Below are positions 19,015 to 27,550 of a stretch of DNA of 64,000 nt, piece by piece. This stretch comes from PSRJ01 sp963825305 (lineage in GTDB: Bacteria > Acidobacteriota > Terriglobia > Bryobacterales > Bryobacteraceae), in contig CAWGTA010000003.1 in the NCBI GenBank assembly GCA_963825305.1, forward strand, positions 310,001-374,000. Reading direction: 5' to 3'. The notes beneath the pieces are model-generated. The model searched no databases. It was given only the letters and a program-made list of their open reading frames with translations, and was not told the origin of the DNA. Made by a program: the position numbers and the translations under genes. Numbering within the stretch: the stretch's first letter is position 1; every line of letters starts with the position of its first letter.

Positions 19015-20043
19015 ATGAAGGTTCTTTTCATCGGCGGGACGGGAAACATCAGCACGGCGTGCACGCAGCTCGCAGCAGAACGCGGCATGGATCTGACAGT
19101 CTTGACTCGTGGGCGCCGCGCCGTGGATCTGCCCTCTGGCGTCAAGTCGCTGACCCTGGACATTGAGGACGCCGGCGCCGCGGCCCAAGCCCTTGGCAAA
19201 TCCTCATTCGATGCCGTGGTCGAGTGGATCGCGTTCCGCCCGGCGGAAATCGAGCGCGATCTGAAGCTGTTCGGCGGACGCACACGGCAGTACATCTTTA
19301 TCAGTTCCGCCAGTGCCTATCAGAAACCCGCTACGCAATATCTCATCACGGAATCTACACCCCTGGCCAATCCGCACTGGGAATATTCCCGCGACAAGAT
19401 CGCGTGTGAGGAGCGGCTTCTGCGGGCGTATCGTGAGGAGGGCTTTCCCATCACCATCGTCCGTCCGTCGCACACCTACGGAGACACACAGATTGCCCTT
19501 GCGATCAACAGTTGGACCAGGTCGTTCACGGTGGTGGACCGGATGCGCCGCGGCAAGAAAGTCATTGTTCCCGGCGATGGTTCGTCGCTATGGGTGATCA
19601 CGCACAACAGCGATTTCGCCAAGGGGCTGGTCGGATTGCTGGGCAACGAGCAGGCCATCGGGCACGCCGTCCACATTACGACTGATGAGGTCATGAGCTG
19701 GGATCAGTTCTATCGCGCGGTCGGTACCGCGGCCGGCGTGGAACCGGAACTGATCCATATGTCGTCGGATTTCATCGGCGCCTGTATGCCGGAATCGGTG
19801 GGTGGACTGATCGGAGACAAGTCCGTCAGCGTAGTCTTCGACAACAGCAAAATTAAGCGGCTGGTTCCCGGTTACTGTGCCACCACGCCGTTCCGGGAGG
19901 GAATCCGCCGAACGCTGGCCTGGTTCGACGCCGACCCCTCGCGGAAACTGATCGACGAGGAGGCCAACGCCCGGTGGGACAAGCTGATCGATGCCTATGA
20001 GCGATGCACTCGCGAGGCGCTTCGATACTTCCAAGCCGGCTAG
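19015..20043 (+). CDS. NAD-dependent epimerase/dehydratase family protein (extended SDR)
   Basis: A protein of 342 residues with a Rossmann N-terminus (MKVLFIGGTGNISTACTQLA, an atypical GGTGNIS dinucleotide motif). Further features are SSASAYQKP near residue 100, the SDR catalytic pair YSRDKIACE near residue 125 and the substrate-domain entry IVRPSHTYG. This is the pattern of the atypical SDRs related to plant mRNA-binding CSP41 and bacterial sugar-nucleotide epimerases. The substrate cannot be assigned. There is no clear ribosome site before the ATG. It converges on the next gene with a four-base overlap. Confidence 0.8.
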   Translation: MKVLFIGGTGNISTACTQLAAERGMDLTVLTRGRRAVDLPSGVKSLTLDIEDAGAAAQALGKSSFDAVVEWIAFRPAEIERDLKLFGGRTRQYIFISSASAYQKPATQYLITESTPLANPHWEYSRDKIACEERLLRAYREEGFPITIVRPSHTYGDTQIALAINSWTRSFTVVDRMRRGKKVIVPGDGSSLWVITHNSDFAKGLVGLLGNEQAIGHAVHITTDEVMSWDQFYRAVGTAAGVEPELIHMSSDFIGACMPESVGGLIGDKSVSVVFDNSKIKRLVPGYCATTPFREGIRRTLAWFDADPSRKLIDEEANARWDKLIDAYERCTREALRYFQAG

Positions 20044-20855
20044 TGTTTGCCACCGGAAACCTCTTCACCGAACGTAATTGTGGAGTCCACAGTGTAGATC
20101 TTGACCGCCGCATCCAACGCACGCAGCCCCTGCAAGACTACCGACTCCCCCTCCGTTCGCAGCGAGAAATGAAGATTGCCCTCGCGCTCCACCGGGAATT
20201 CCCGGCTGCCGAAGGGCGGTATTTGAACGTCCACCGTATTCGAACAGATGCGGCGTAGCTCAGCGCCAGGCAGGCCGGGCGTGGGGACAGAATACAGGTT
20301 GCCCGCCGAATAACACGCATGCGCCCGCGCAACATGCCCGGAGGTATTCACCAGCAAAATGACCTCGCCTTTCATCTCCGCAATCTCTCCCGAAAACCAG
20401 GGATTTTCGCTGGGATAGGCAACGTCACGGCCGGCGATGCGCAGTTCATTTCCGTCCCGGCACTCCGTTGTCCCGCTGACCGCCACCGCCGTGGATACAC
20501 GCGGTGACGAAATCCGCTCGCGTACTTTGACCCATCCCGTGGTGGTCTCCTCCTCCATCTGCAGTTTGTAGTTACCCAGTTGGCCGGGAGCTAAATGTAC
20601 CAGCATCCCCGATTGTCCGGAAATTGGCACCAAGGCGCCGGTTCCTTGATGAGCCTCAATTTCCAGAGCTACCGGCTTATCGGCCAGGTTCCGTAATGCA
20701 ACTGTAGACGTGCAGGTGCGGTTGTACACCAACGCCGGGAGAACGCTTTCGATTACTCGCTCAGGCGGCGCGGCAAAGGTCGCACACGCGGCAAGGCACA
20801 GCAGAAGCAAATAGCGGATTCCAAGCACAACCTCCAGACGTTTGCATTCCGACAC
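20040..20855 (-). CDS. Secreted protein of unknown function
   Basis: I do not recognise the family. The 271-residue product begins with GTG at 20855 and a hydrophobic signal (LGIRYLLLLCLAACATFAA). The mature part is beta-rich, with CTSTVALRNLADKPVALEIEAHQG, which resembles a protein-surface beta-sandwich, and two conserved-looking cysteines. It overlaps the end of the epimerase gene by four bases on the opposite strand. Confidence 0.6.
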   Translation of the reverse strand: MSECKRLEVVLGIRYLLLLCLAACATFAAPPERVIESVLPALVYNRTCTSTVALRNLADKPVALEIEAHQGTGALVPISGQSGMLVHLAPGQLGNYKLQMEEETTTGWVKVRERISSPRVSTAVAVSGTTECRDGNELRIAGRDVAYPSENPWFSGEIAEMKGEVILLVNTSGHVARAHACYSAGNLYSVPTPGLPGAELRRICSNTVDVQIPPFGSREFPVEREGNLHFSLRTEGESVVLQGLRALDAAVKIYTVDSTITFGEEVSGGKH

Positions 20856-20972
20856 CCGCTGGAATCCATTGAAAACACGGGCTCAAAAGGCACCAAGCCG
20901 CGTCAGAATCTCGTCACCGGCAGTTTTCTGACGCGGCGCACGCGCCCAGCGGGATCGACTATTCTGGGCAGA

Positions 20973-21149
20973 GTGGAGTATTTCTTCGCATGTCCCTATT
21001 GCTGGCAGCAGATTTCGATGGTGTTGGACACCTCCGTGAAGAGCCAGACTTACGTGGAGGACTGCGAGGTGTGCTGCCACCCGATCGAAGTCCGCTACAC
21101 CGTGGAGGATGATGCGGTTTCCGACTTCGAAGCCCGAACGATCGAGTAA
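20973..21149 (+). CDS. CPXCG-motif small zinc-ribbon protein
   Basis: A 58-residue protein starting at GTG 20973 (VEYFFACPYCWQQISMVLD). It has two CxxC-like pairs, ACPYC near residue 7 and CEVCC near residue 31, followed by HPIEVRYTV and an acidic tail. This is the arrangement of the CPXCG cysteine-rich family, predicted zinc-binding proteins of about 60 residues with unknown role. The second pair reads CEVCC instead of the usual CxVCC/CxxCC followed by RPI, which is close to the family pattern. It ends next to the stop of the convergent gene at 21150. Confidence 0.78.
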   Translation: MEYFFACPYCWQQISMVLDTSVKSQTYVEDCEVCCHPIEVRYTVEDDAVSDFEARTIE

Positions 21150-21870
21150 CTAATTCGTATTGGCGTTAAAGCGCGCGACCACCATGGCACCGGGATCAGT
21201 CTCGAAGGCGAGGATTTCCTTGCCGCCGTTCACTAGGAATCCACGCATGTTCATGGGTGGTGGAGCGCTCCCATCCGTACGGGGGAGCGTCAATTGGAAG
21301 GTTACAGAGCAATCCGTCTGTACCTGAAAACTGCCGTTCTGGGCGATATCGAGCGTCCCATTGCCAGACACGTTGTATCCCACTTCGCCGGGCTGCATCG
21401 CCCGGACGGTGCCGGAGACGGTGTAATCGTATTTCTTCTGAAAATCCGCGGGCGAGCATACATCCGATGTTTTCTTCATGATTCCCTGTTGGGCGCCGCC
21501 GGGATCCATCTGTTTGAATTGCACGCGAGTCTCGTCAGCGGAGAGCGTTCCAGCGAAATGCTGGAAGGCGCCGGAATCGTCCTGCAGCATCCAGACAATC
21601 GAACAATCCCACTTCGCCTCGTAGCTTCCCGTCACCGGGTTCCCCAGAAGTAGCCCGCGGAAAGTGGCTGATGCCGTGCCGCTCAGGTTGCCGCTTCCAT
21701 CAAAGACGATGCGGCCCAGGCTGGCGGTCGGCCTCGACGTCCCGGAGATGTCTGTCGTGCCAGTGAGCTGAAACGCATACGGCCCAACCAGCTTCACCGG
21801 ATCACACACCTCAGCGGCCTGCGCAGCCGAACCTGCAAGCGCCGCCACCAGTAACAGCATTTTAGTCCAC
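21150..21870 (-). CDS. Secreted protein of unknown function
   Basis: Starting at ATG 21870 gives a clean signal peptide (MWTKMLLLVAALAGSAAQA) and about 239 residues. A start 50 bases further upstream would prepend a cysteine-rich, unlikely leader. The mature protein alternates short beta-strand-like motifs ending in conserved glycine (FDGSGNLSGTASATFRG, GNGTLDIAQNGSFQVQT), as in many acidobacterial secreted proteins of unknown role. It is transcribed away from kdpE, with about 125 bases between the two starts. Confidence 0.65.
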
Positions 21871-21994
21871 ATGATTTTGTTGGAAGGGCACGTGGGAAAC
21901 CAAAGTGAGCCGCAACACACCGCAAATCGCCTAGAATAGCTTCAAGAGGCCCCGTCGCACTCCCGCCACCAATGACTTACCAAGGAGAACCGAG

Positions 21995-22696
21995 TTGAAC
22001 ACGGGCCGCATTCTGGTCGTCGATGACGAACCGCAGATCCGGCGCATCATGCGTACCACATTAACCGGCGCCGGCTACGAAGTGGACGATGCCAAAACCG
22101 GAGAAGAGGCCCTCGAAAAGGTGCGCGCGTTCCGGCCGGACCTGGTTGTGCTCGACATCAATATGCCCGGGATGGGCGGCCTGGCGACGTGCAAGGCGAT
22201 CCGGGCGGACACCAACATGGCGATCATCATGCTCACCGTTCGTAACTCGGAAGAGGATAAGGTTGCGGCCCTGGACGCCGGCGCGGACGACTACGTCACC
22301 AAGCCGTTCAGCACTCCCGAGTTGCTCGCACGCATCCGCGCCACCTTGCGAAGAGCTCCAGCCCAGGCGCAGGCATCGCCAGGGCGCGTGCACATCGACG
22401 ACCTTGTGATTGATTTTTCGACGCGCACAGTGTCGACTGGTTCCACAACTACTCATCTCACGCCGAAAGAGCTCGACCTTCTCCGTTTCCTGATCCAGCA
22501 CGCCAATCAAGCCGTTTCCCACCGGGCGCTTTTGCAGGCCGTTTGGGGGCCGGACTATGGCGATCAAGTGGACTACCTGCGGGTGTTCATCAAGAATCTG
22601 CGGAAGAAGATAGAGACCAATCCTGAGCACCCTGAGTACATCCTGACCGAACCATGGGTGGGATACCGATTCAACGGCGTTCCCGAGGCGCTCTGA
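21995..22696 (+). CDS. kdpE: KdpE-type response regulator
   Basis: DNA-binding regulator for potassium transport genes. It has an N-terminal receiver (ILVVDDEPQIRR, phospho-acceptor Asp54 in LVVLDINMPGMGG, lysine in VTKPFS) and a C-terminal OmpR-type winged helix ending in ILTEPWVGYRF, a hallmark of KdpE. TTG 21995 has AAGGAG seven bases upstream, and a possible -10 (TAGAAT, 21932-21937) precedes it. It is followed by two KdpD-like proteins, but neither has a kinase domain and no kdpFABC genes are in the window, so what phosphorylates it is unclear. Confidence 0.88.
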   Translation: MNTGRILVVDDEPQIRRIMRTTLTGAGYEVDDAKTGEEALEKVRAFRPDLVVLDINMPGMGGLATCKAIRADTNMAIIMLTVRNSEEDKVAALDAGADDYVTKPFSTPELLARIRATLRRAPAQAQASPGRVHIDDLVIDFSTRTVSTGSTTTHLTPKELDLLRFLIQHANQAVSHRALLQAVWGPDYGDQVDYLRVFIKNLRKKIETNPEHPEYILTEPWVGYRFNGVPEAL

Positions 22697-22708
22697 ACGT
22701 ATCATCAT

Positions 22709-22714
22709 TAAGAT
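22709..22714 (+). promoter_or_regulatory. -10 box six bases before a start codon (likely leaderless)
   Basis: TAAGAT lies six bases upstream of ATG 22721, the same spacing as the TATAAT-ATG pair at 11709-11721. No ribosome site is present between kdpE and this gene. A transcript from here would start at the ATG. Confidence 0.45.
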
Positions 22715-22720
22715 AAACGT

Positions 22721-23812
22721 ATGGAGCACGAACTCTCGCGCAAAACGCCCGAACAGCTCTTGCGGGAGTGTCAGGCCGAAGAGGCCGCGGCAACCAAGGG
22801 GCACCTGAAAATATTCCTCGGTTATGCGTCCGGCGTCGGAAAATCGTTTCGCATGCTGGATGAGGCGCGCCGCCGCAAGGAACGCGGCCAGGATGTGGTG
22901 GTGGGGGCGATTCAGCCCAACGTGCCTCCCGAAGTAGAACGCCTCATGCAGAAACTGGAGGTGATCCCGCTGAAGAACATCGGCGGAAAGACGGCGATCG
23001 ACCTGGAAACACTGATTCGCCGCCATCCGGCGGTATGCTTCATCGACGGCCTGGCCTACGACAATCCGCCGGGCCTGCGGAATGCCACCCGCTGGCAGGA
23101 TGTGCTGGATCTCATCCAGTCCGGCATCAAAGTAATCGGGTCCATCAACATCCAGTACATTGCGGAGCTGCAGCCGCAAGTGGAAGCGATCACCGGAAAA
23201 CACGTGGACCAGACGGTTCCCGTAGCCTTCATCCGCAGCGCCGACGAAATCGAAATTGTGGATGCGCCGGCCGAGGAGCCTCTGGAGCGGACACTCGAAG
23301 AACAGGTGGACGCAGCCAAGCGCGCGCAGCGCCTCTCCAAACTCCGGGAGCTAACGCTCGTGCTGGCCGCCGACGTGGTGGATCACCAGCTTAATGACTA
23401 CCTGGAAAGCCACGGGGTGAAGCAGCATTTTGGCGCCAATGAGCGGATCATGGTATGTATCACACCACGCGCCAATGCCACGGAGATGATCCAAACCGCC
23501 CACAGTTTCGCGCAACGGTTTCACGGCGAACTGGTGGTGGCGTACGTCAGCCAGCCGGAGATCTCGGCCCAGGATCAAGCCTCACTCGAACAGAAGTTGG
23601 ACCTGGCGCGGGAGGCTGGGGCCCGCATCGAGATTCTGCACGGCGAAGACCCGGTGGGCGCCATCCTCGACTTCGCCAAATCGGCGGGCATCACGCAACT
23701 CTTTATCGGACACAGCCAGCGCTCAGGAGTACGGCCCAGCATCTGGGGCAACCCGGTGGACAGGCTGGTTCGGCTTTCGCGCGGTATGGATGTGCGGGTC
23801 TTTCCACAATAG
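22721..23812 (+). CDS. Kinase-less KdpD-like protein: KdpD N-terminal domain plus USP domain (copy 1)
   Basis: The 363 residues cover only the cytoplasmic input part of KdpD. Residues 25-235 are the KdpD domain with Walker A GYASGVGKSFRML and Walker B VCFIDGL. Residues 245-363 are a universal-stress-protein-like domain ending SGVRPSIWGNPVDRLVRLS. The membrane segments, HisKA and HATPase of full KdpD are absent, and the gene ends naturally. The usual KdpD motif DELAHTN is changed to DGLAYDN. Truncated KdpD proteins of this kind are known in some cyanobacteria and Deinococcus. Probably an ATP or second-messenger sensor acting with KdpE or a remote kinase. Confidence 0.82.
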   Translation: MEHELSRKTPEQLLRECQAEEAAATKGHLKIFLGYASGVGKSFRMLDEARRRKERGQDVVVGAIQPNVPPEVERLMQKLEVIPLKNIGGKTAIDLETLIRRHPAVCFIDGLAYDNPPGLRNATRWQDVLDLIQSGIKVIGSINIQYIAELQPQVEAITGKHVDQTVPVAFIRSADEIEIVDAPAEEPLERTLEEQVDAAKRAQRLSKLRELTLVLAADVVDHQLNDYLESHGVKQHFGANERIMVCITPRANATEMIQTAHSFAQRFHGELVVAYVSQPEISAQDQASLEQKLDLAREAGARIEILHGEDPVGAILDFAKSAGITQLFIGHSQRSGVRPSIWGNPVDRLVRLSRGMDVRVFPQ

Positions 23813-23815
23813 CCG

Positions 23816-24940
23816 ATGGCCGAACACGCACGCGGCAAACTGAGAATCTTCATGGGCTACGCTGCCGGCGTGGGCAAGACGTATAAGATGCTCGAAGAAT
23901 GCCAGCACCTGAAAGAACGGGGAGTGGACGTCGTGGTCGGCTACTTCGAGCCGCACGCCCGGCCGGATACTATCGCCAAACTCGATGGCTTGGAAGTGAT
24001 GCCGCGAAAGAAAATTGAATACCGCGGCACCATCTTCGAGGAGATGGACACAGACGCCATCCTGGCGCGCAAACCAAAGGTCTGCGCCGTAGATGAATTT
24101 CCGCACACCAACGTTCCCGGCTCGGAACGTGCCAAACGCTGGGAAGACGTGGATGTTCTGCTAGCGGCCGGAATCGATGTCCTGACCACCATGAACATCC
24201 AGCACCTGGAAAGCCTGAACGATCACGTCTGGCATATCGCCGGTATCCGCGTGCGCGAAACAATTCCGGACTGGGTGGTGTCGCAAGCCGACGAAGTCAT
24301 CATGGTCGATCTCACCCCGCGCGCTCTATTGCATCGGCTGCAACGCGGAGTGGTGTACGGCCGGGAAAAAGCCGAACAGGCCATGCAGAATTTTTTTCGC
24401 GAATCTACGCTCGTTGCGCTGCGCGAACTGGCGCTCCGCGAAGCGGCCCACGAGGTGGAACGCCGCACCGTGACGGACGGAGCCATTGCGCAGATGGAGC
24501 AGCCGGGTCTTCCGAGCTTGCCATCACACCGCCACAGACTGCTGGTTTTGGTGACGGCGGAGCCACAGACCGCCATGGTGATCCGGCGTGCCAAGCGAGT
24601 CGGCGATTTTTTGGACGCAGAGTGTTTCGCGGTTGCGGTCGAGAGTACCGGCGACCTGAGCACCCTGCCGGAACAGGAGCGCGAGGCCACCGAGCAGCAT
24701 CTCAATTTCGCGCGCAATCTCCACATCGAGACACGCATCCTGGAAGGCAATGATGTGGCTCCTACCCTGGTGGAGTTCGCGCGCCGCAACCAGATCACGC
24801 AAATTTTTCTCGCCCGCCCGCACGAGCGCCCCTGGCCGCTGCCGTTGTTCACGCGCGATCTGGTGCAGAAGATCGTGAACATCGCCAAGGATATGCAGAT
24901 TGTGATTGTGGCCGAGCGCGAGCCAGTGGAGCACCCGTAA
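23816..24940 (+). CDS. Kinase-less KdpD-like protein: KdpD N-terminal domain plus USP domain (copy 2)
   Basis: A second 374-residue KdpD fragment beginning three bases after the first. It keeps classical motifs better: Walker A GYAAGVGKTYKML and Walker B VCAVDEFPHTNVPGSERAKRW. The typical MNIQHLESLND follows, then a USP domain from about residue 245 with the LARPHERPW segment. Again there is no membrane part and no kinase. The two copies are clearly diverged (DEFPHTN here, DGLAYDN in copy 1), which suggests separate roles or a heteromeric complex. Both are probably co-transcribed with kdpE or from the small promoter before copy 1. Confidence 0.85.
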   Translation: MAEHARGKLRIFMGYAAGVGKTYKMLEECQHLKERGVDVVVGYFEPHARPDTIAKLDGLEVMPRKKIEYRGTIFEEMDTDAILARKPKVCAVDEFPHTNVPGSERAKRWEDVDVLLAAGIDVLTTMNIQHLESLNDHVWHIAGIRVRETIPDWVVSQADEVIMVDLTPRALLHRLQRGVVYGREKAEQAMQNFFRESTLVALRELALREAAHEVERRTVTDGAIAQMEQPGLPSLPSHRHRLLVLVTAEPQTAMVIRRAKRVGDFLDAECFAVAVESTGDLSTLPEQEREATEQHLNFARNLHIETRILEGNDVAPTLVEFARRNQITQIFLARPHERPWPLPLFTRDLVQKIVNIAKDMQIVIVAEREPVEHP

Positions 24941-24950
24941 GCTGCTAACA

Positions 24951-25046
24951 CGTGGCGCAGCCTTCAGGCTGCCGCGACGATTAAGGGCCTACTCAAGACG
25001 GGTCGAGATGAGTCTCGACCCGGCAGGCAAGAGTGCCTGCGCCACA
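24951..25046. repeat. Palindromic intergenic element with a 10-bp perfect hairpin
   Basis: The outer arms are imperfect inverted repeats around GTGGCGCAG (24952-24960) and CTGCGCCAC (25036-25044). Inside is a perfect 10-bp hairpin, CGGGTCGAGA, loop TGAG, TCTCGACCCG (24999-25022). It lies between the convergent kdpD-like and membrane-protein genes, where it could stop transcription from both sides. Confidence 0.7.
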
Positions 25047-25050
25047 TTGG

Positions 25051-25278
25051 CTATGCCACCATTTGGTCCCGAGTCATCCACCAGCGTCTCAGCGCGACCA
25101 CGCACCACACGGCTTCGACCGCGCCGAAGGGCCAGGCGCCCTGCAAGAACCCATAAACCGAACCGAGCGCACAAGCGCCGGCGAAACCCAGGATGAACCA
25201 ATTGCTGCGATTCTCAAGGGCGTAGCACACCAGCATTGCGCTGACGGCAAACAGACCAAAAGCGGTGAGACGATCCAC
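25051..25278 (-). CDS. Small integral membrane protein of unknown function
   Basis: A 75-residue protein from GTG 25278 (VDRLTAFGLFAVSAMLVCYAL). It has two hydrophobic helices, about residues 5-22 and 28-50, and a third weaker one, ending in ALRRWWMTRDQMVA. It is normally a separate gene; here a frameshift in the acyltransferase makes one long open frame that reads through into it. The corrected acyltransferase stop at 25302-25304 leaves a 23-base gap before this start. The function is unknown. Confidence 0.7.
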   Translation of the reverse strand: MDRLTAFGLFAVSAMLVCYALENRSNWFILGFAGACALGSVYGFLQGAWPFGAVEAVWCVVALRRWWMTRDQMVA

Positions 25279-25301
25279 GTTCTCAGTATCCCAGAAGCGC
25301 G

Positions 25302-26466
25302 CTACCGAACCGTGAACAACTCTTTCATACGCAAAATGGGTGATTCGAAGACGGTCCAGGAAATCCACGCCATTCCCATCGCCAGCGCCATCATGAGGAA
25401 GAACTCGGCGGAACTCGGATTGCGGGATTCCCAGCAGCGGCGCCAGCCAGCGATGTGAGATGTTCATGGCCGGGATGTGCAGCAGATACAGGCCGTACGA
25501 AATGGTCCCCACCCACATCAGAAACCGCACCCGGCATACCCGCAGAAGCAGCGGCTGACGCCAACCGATCAGCATCACCAGCACGCCGGTAAACGCCAGG
25601 TCGAGAGCGGTATAGCCCAAGGTACGCATCAGGTTCGACCACGGTGACGAGTTGACGAAAACGCAGATCAGCAGGAAGGTAGCGGCTGCGACCGCGGTCA
25701 TCCAACCGATCCAACGGCCCTTGAGCCAGCCCGGCGATTCGCGCACGGCGATGGCCACCAGGCCGCCCATAGCCAAGGCGTCCATGCGGCACGGCATCAG
25801 CGCGTAAGTCCCCGTCAAGTTCTTGGGCATGGCCACGACCAGTGCGACGCGCAGCAGCAGAGCGCCCATCACCGAGCACGCCAGAATCCACGCCAGCGTT
25901 CGGCGCTTCGTCGCCCACACCAGGAACGGAAAGCTGAGATAGAACTGCTCCTCGACTTGTAGCGACCACAGCGGCGTGAGAATCGCGGCGCCGGGCCACG
26001 CGTTCTGCAGAAACACTTGTATATTGCCCAGGTAGCCTACGTACCACCACCCGCCGCCAATGGTCAGAAAGTCCTTCCAGTGGATCGGGCTCGGCACAAA
26101 GCTCAGAATGCAATACAAAATCAGGCACGCGTAGTACAACGGAAAAATGCGCAGGCTCCGCCGCACGATGAAGTTGCGATAGTAGTGAGGCCGCCCAACG
26201 CTATCGAGCAGGATCCCCGAGATCAGGTACCCGCTGAGCACGAAGAACAGGTCGACACCGGTCCAGCCGATTCCGAAAACATCCCCGAGGTATCGCAAGG
26301 GGCCCGTCACATCCCTATAGTGAAAAACCAGCACCAGGAGAATCGCGATGCCCCGCAGGCCGTCCAATTCGGCAATGCGTGCGTGCGGAACTCTGCGGGC
26401 AGGGGCTAAACCGGATGTCGAACCGGCCGGCGATTCCGCGCGCGCAACTGGCGGCGACTGGCTCAT
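25302..26466 (-). CDS. Acyltransferase family 3 (OafA/YrhL-like) membrane protein (one frameshift)
   Basis: A multi-pass membrane acyltransferase that O-acylates sugars or cell-envelope polymers. Landmarks are RIAELDGLRGIAILLVLVFHY with the catalytic-type histidine, GVDLFFVLSGYLISGIL, RRSLRIFPLYY and TPLWSLQVEEQFYL. About ten membrane helices follow. The frame breaks at 25410-25411 (one extra G on the plus strand) after GIPQSEF; the corrected tail AEFFLMMALAMGMAWISW ends ESPILRMKELFTVR with a stop at 25302, typical of the family. It abuts the start of the upstream secreted protein with no gap. Confidence 0.85.
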
Positions 26467-27510
26467 CTAGTTGGCAGCCGCCTTGGAAGCCGCTTTCGTC
26501 ACGGGTGCGAACCACTTTCGGAATTCCTGCCCCTGCGGCGTGAGCATGCGATCCAATCCGTATTTGCCGAAATGCGAGGCGTCCCGTCCGTGGTCGTCCT
26601 TATTCCCCGGTTGATCATACAAGACCCAGTCGAAGAGGTATTCAATGCCGTTCGCCAGGCTGGCATCCACCAGGGCCTTCATGCGTTCCGCCGTAGGATG
26701 CTGGTCCCAATACTCGCCGAATTCGCCGATGATAAACCGGGTGGTCAGTTTCTTTGACGACGCGAAGTCGCGCAGGAAGTGCGCCAGGTATTCGAAGTCT
26801 TTGTACACGGCCGGAGCGTCGCGGTCATAGGCGATTGACCACCATGAGCTGTACGACCAAAAGTCCACGCCTTTGAGTTTCGCTCCCACATCCGCTATGC
26901 CGGACTCTTTTCCCTGGAAACCGGGCACGACAGTAAATTCGAACGCGGTGAGAATCTCGCCGGGATAACCCTCGGCCTTGGCCTCTTTCTGCCCCTGCCG
27001 GATCCCGTCCAGCCGCGCCTGGTAGTATTCGGCGCAAGCGTCCCACTGGTCGGCATGGCAATCGTTCTCGAATTCCCAGTTGGATACAATTTTCCGGCCG
27101 GGCGTTTTGGCCAACTCCAGAGTGAAGCGCCGGAATTCGTCCCTGGTCGCCGCCAAATGCTGCGCATCCAAGTGACCCCATTTATACCGCTCAAACGAGG
27201 CAATATCGTAAGCAGTCAGCATGACCACCGGAAAAGCGGCAAGAAACGCATGGTAATCCGCGCGGCGAACCTTCACATCGAGCGGCGAGTTGTCGTCCTG
27301 GCCGGAGGGGTCCCAAGAGGCGGAGGGCCCGATGTAGATTCGCACCACGCGATCGGCGCCCAGGCGTTGCACGTCAGCCGCGGCATCCTCCAGGGTGCCT
27401 CCCAGTTTTCCCCAGACATACACACCCACGCGCTGCCGGTACTCAGCGGGAGAAGCGGCATGGAGTGAAGAGAAGAACAACAACGCAGTGGCGAGAGCAC
27501 GCGTTATCAT
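26467..27510 (-). CDS. Secreted glycoside-hydrolase-like TIM-barrel protein
   Basis: A 347-residue protein with a signal peptide (MITRALATALLFFSSLHAASP). The remainder has TIM-barrel character: VGVYVWGKLGGTLEDAAADV, VVMLTAYDIASFERY, KIVSNWEFENDCHADQW with a candidate acid/base glutamate, and RFIIGEFGEYWDQHP with a candidate nucleophile glutamate. The spacing fits a retaining glycosidase, but I cannot name the family. It is transcribed with the acyltransferase, whose ATG lies directly next to its stop, suggesting related roles in envelope polysaccharides. Confidence 0.65.
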   Translation of the reverse strand: MITRALATALLFFSSLHAASPAEYRQRVGVYVWGKLGGTLEDAAADVQRLGADRVVRIYIGPSASWDPSGQDDNSPLDVKVRRADYHAFLAAFPVVMLTAYDIASFERYKWGHLDAQHLAATRDEFRRFTLELAKTPGRKIVSNWEFENDCHADQWDACAEYYQARLDGIRQGQKEAKAEGYPGEILTAFEFTVVPGFQGKESGIADVGAKLKGVDFWSYSSWWSIAYDRDAPAVYKDFEYLAHFLRDFASSKKLTTRFIIGEFGEYWDQHPTAERMKALVDASLANGIEYLFDWVLYDQPGNKDDHGRDASHFGKYGLDRMLTPQGQEFRKWFAPVTKAASKAAAN

Positions 27511-27550
27511 GACAGCTTACTGGATCATAGCAAAGGGAGCCGGTTACCGA

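Noticed and set aside
25051..26466. One 471-residue acyltransferase ending in a membrane segment
   Set aside because: The last part after GIPQSEF is out of frame with the acyltransferase family ending; a one-base correction gives the normal ending and leaves a separate small gene.
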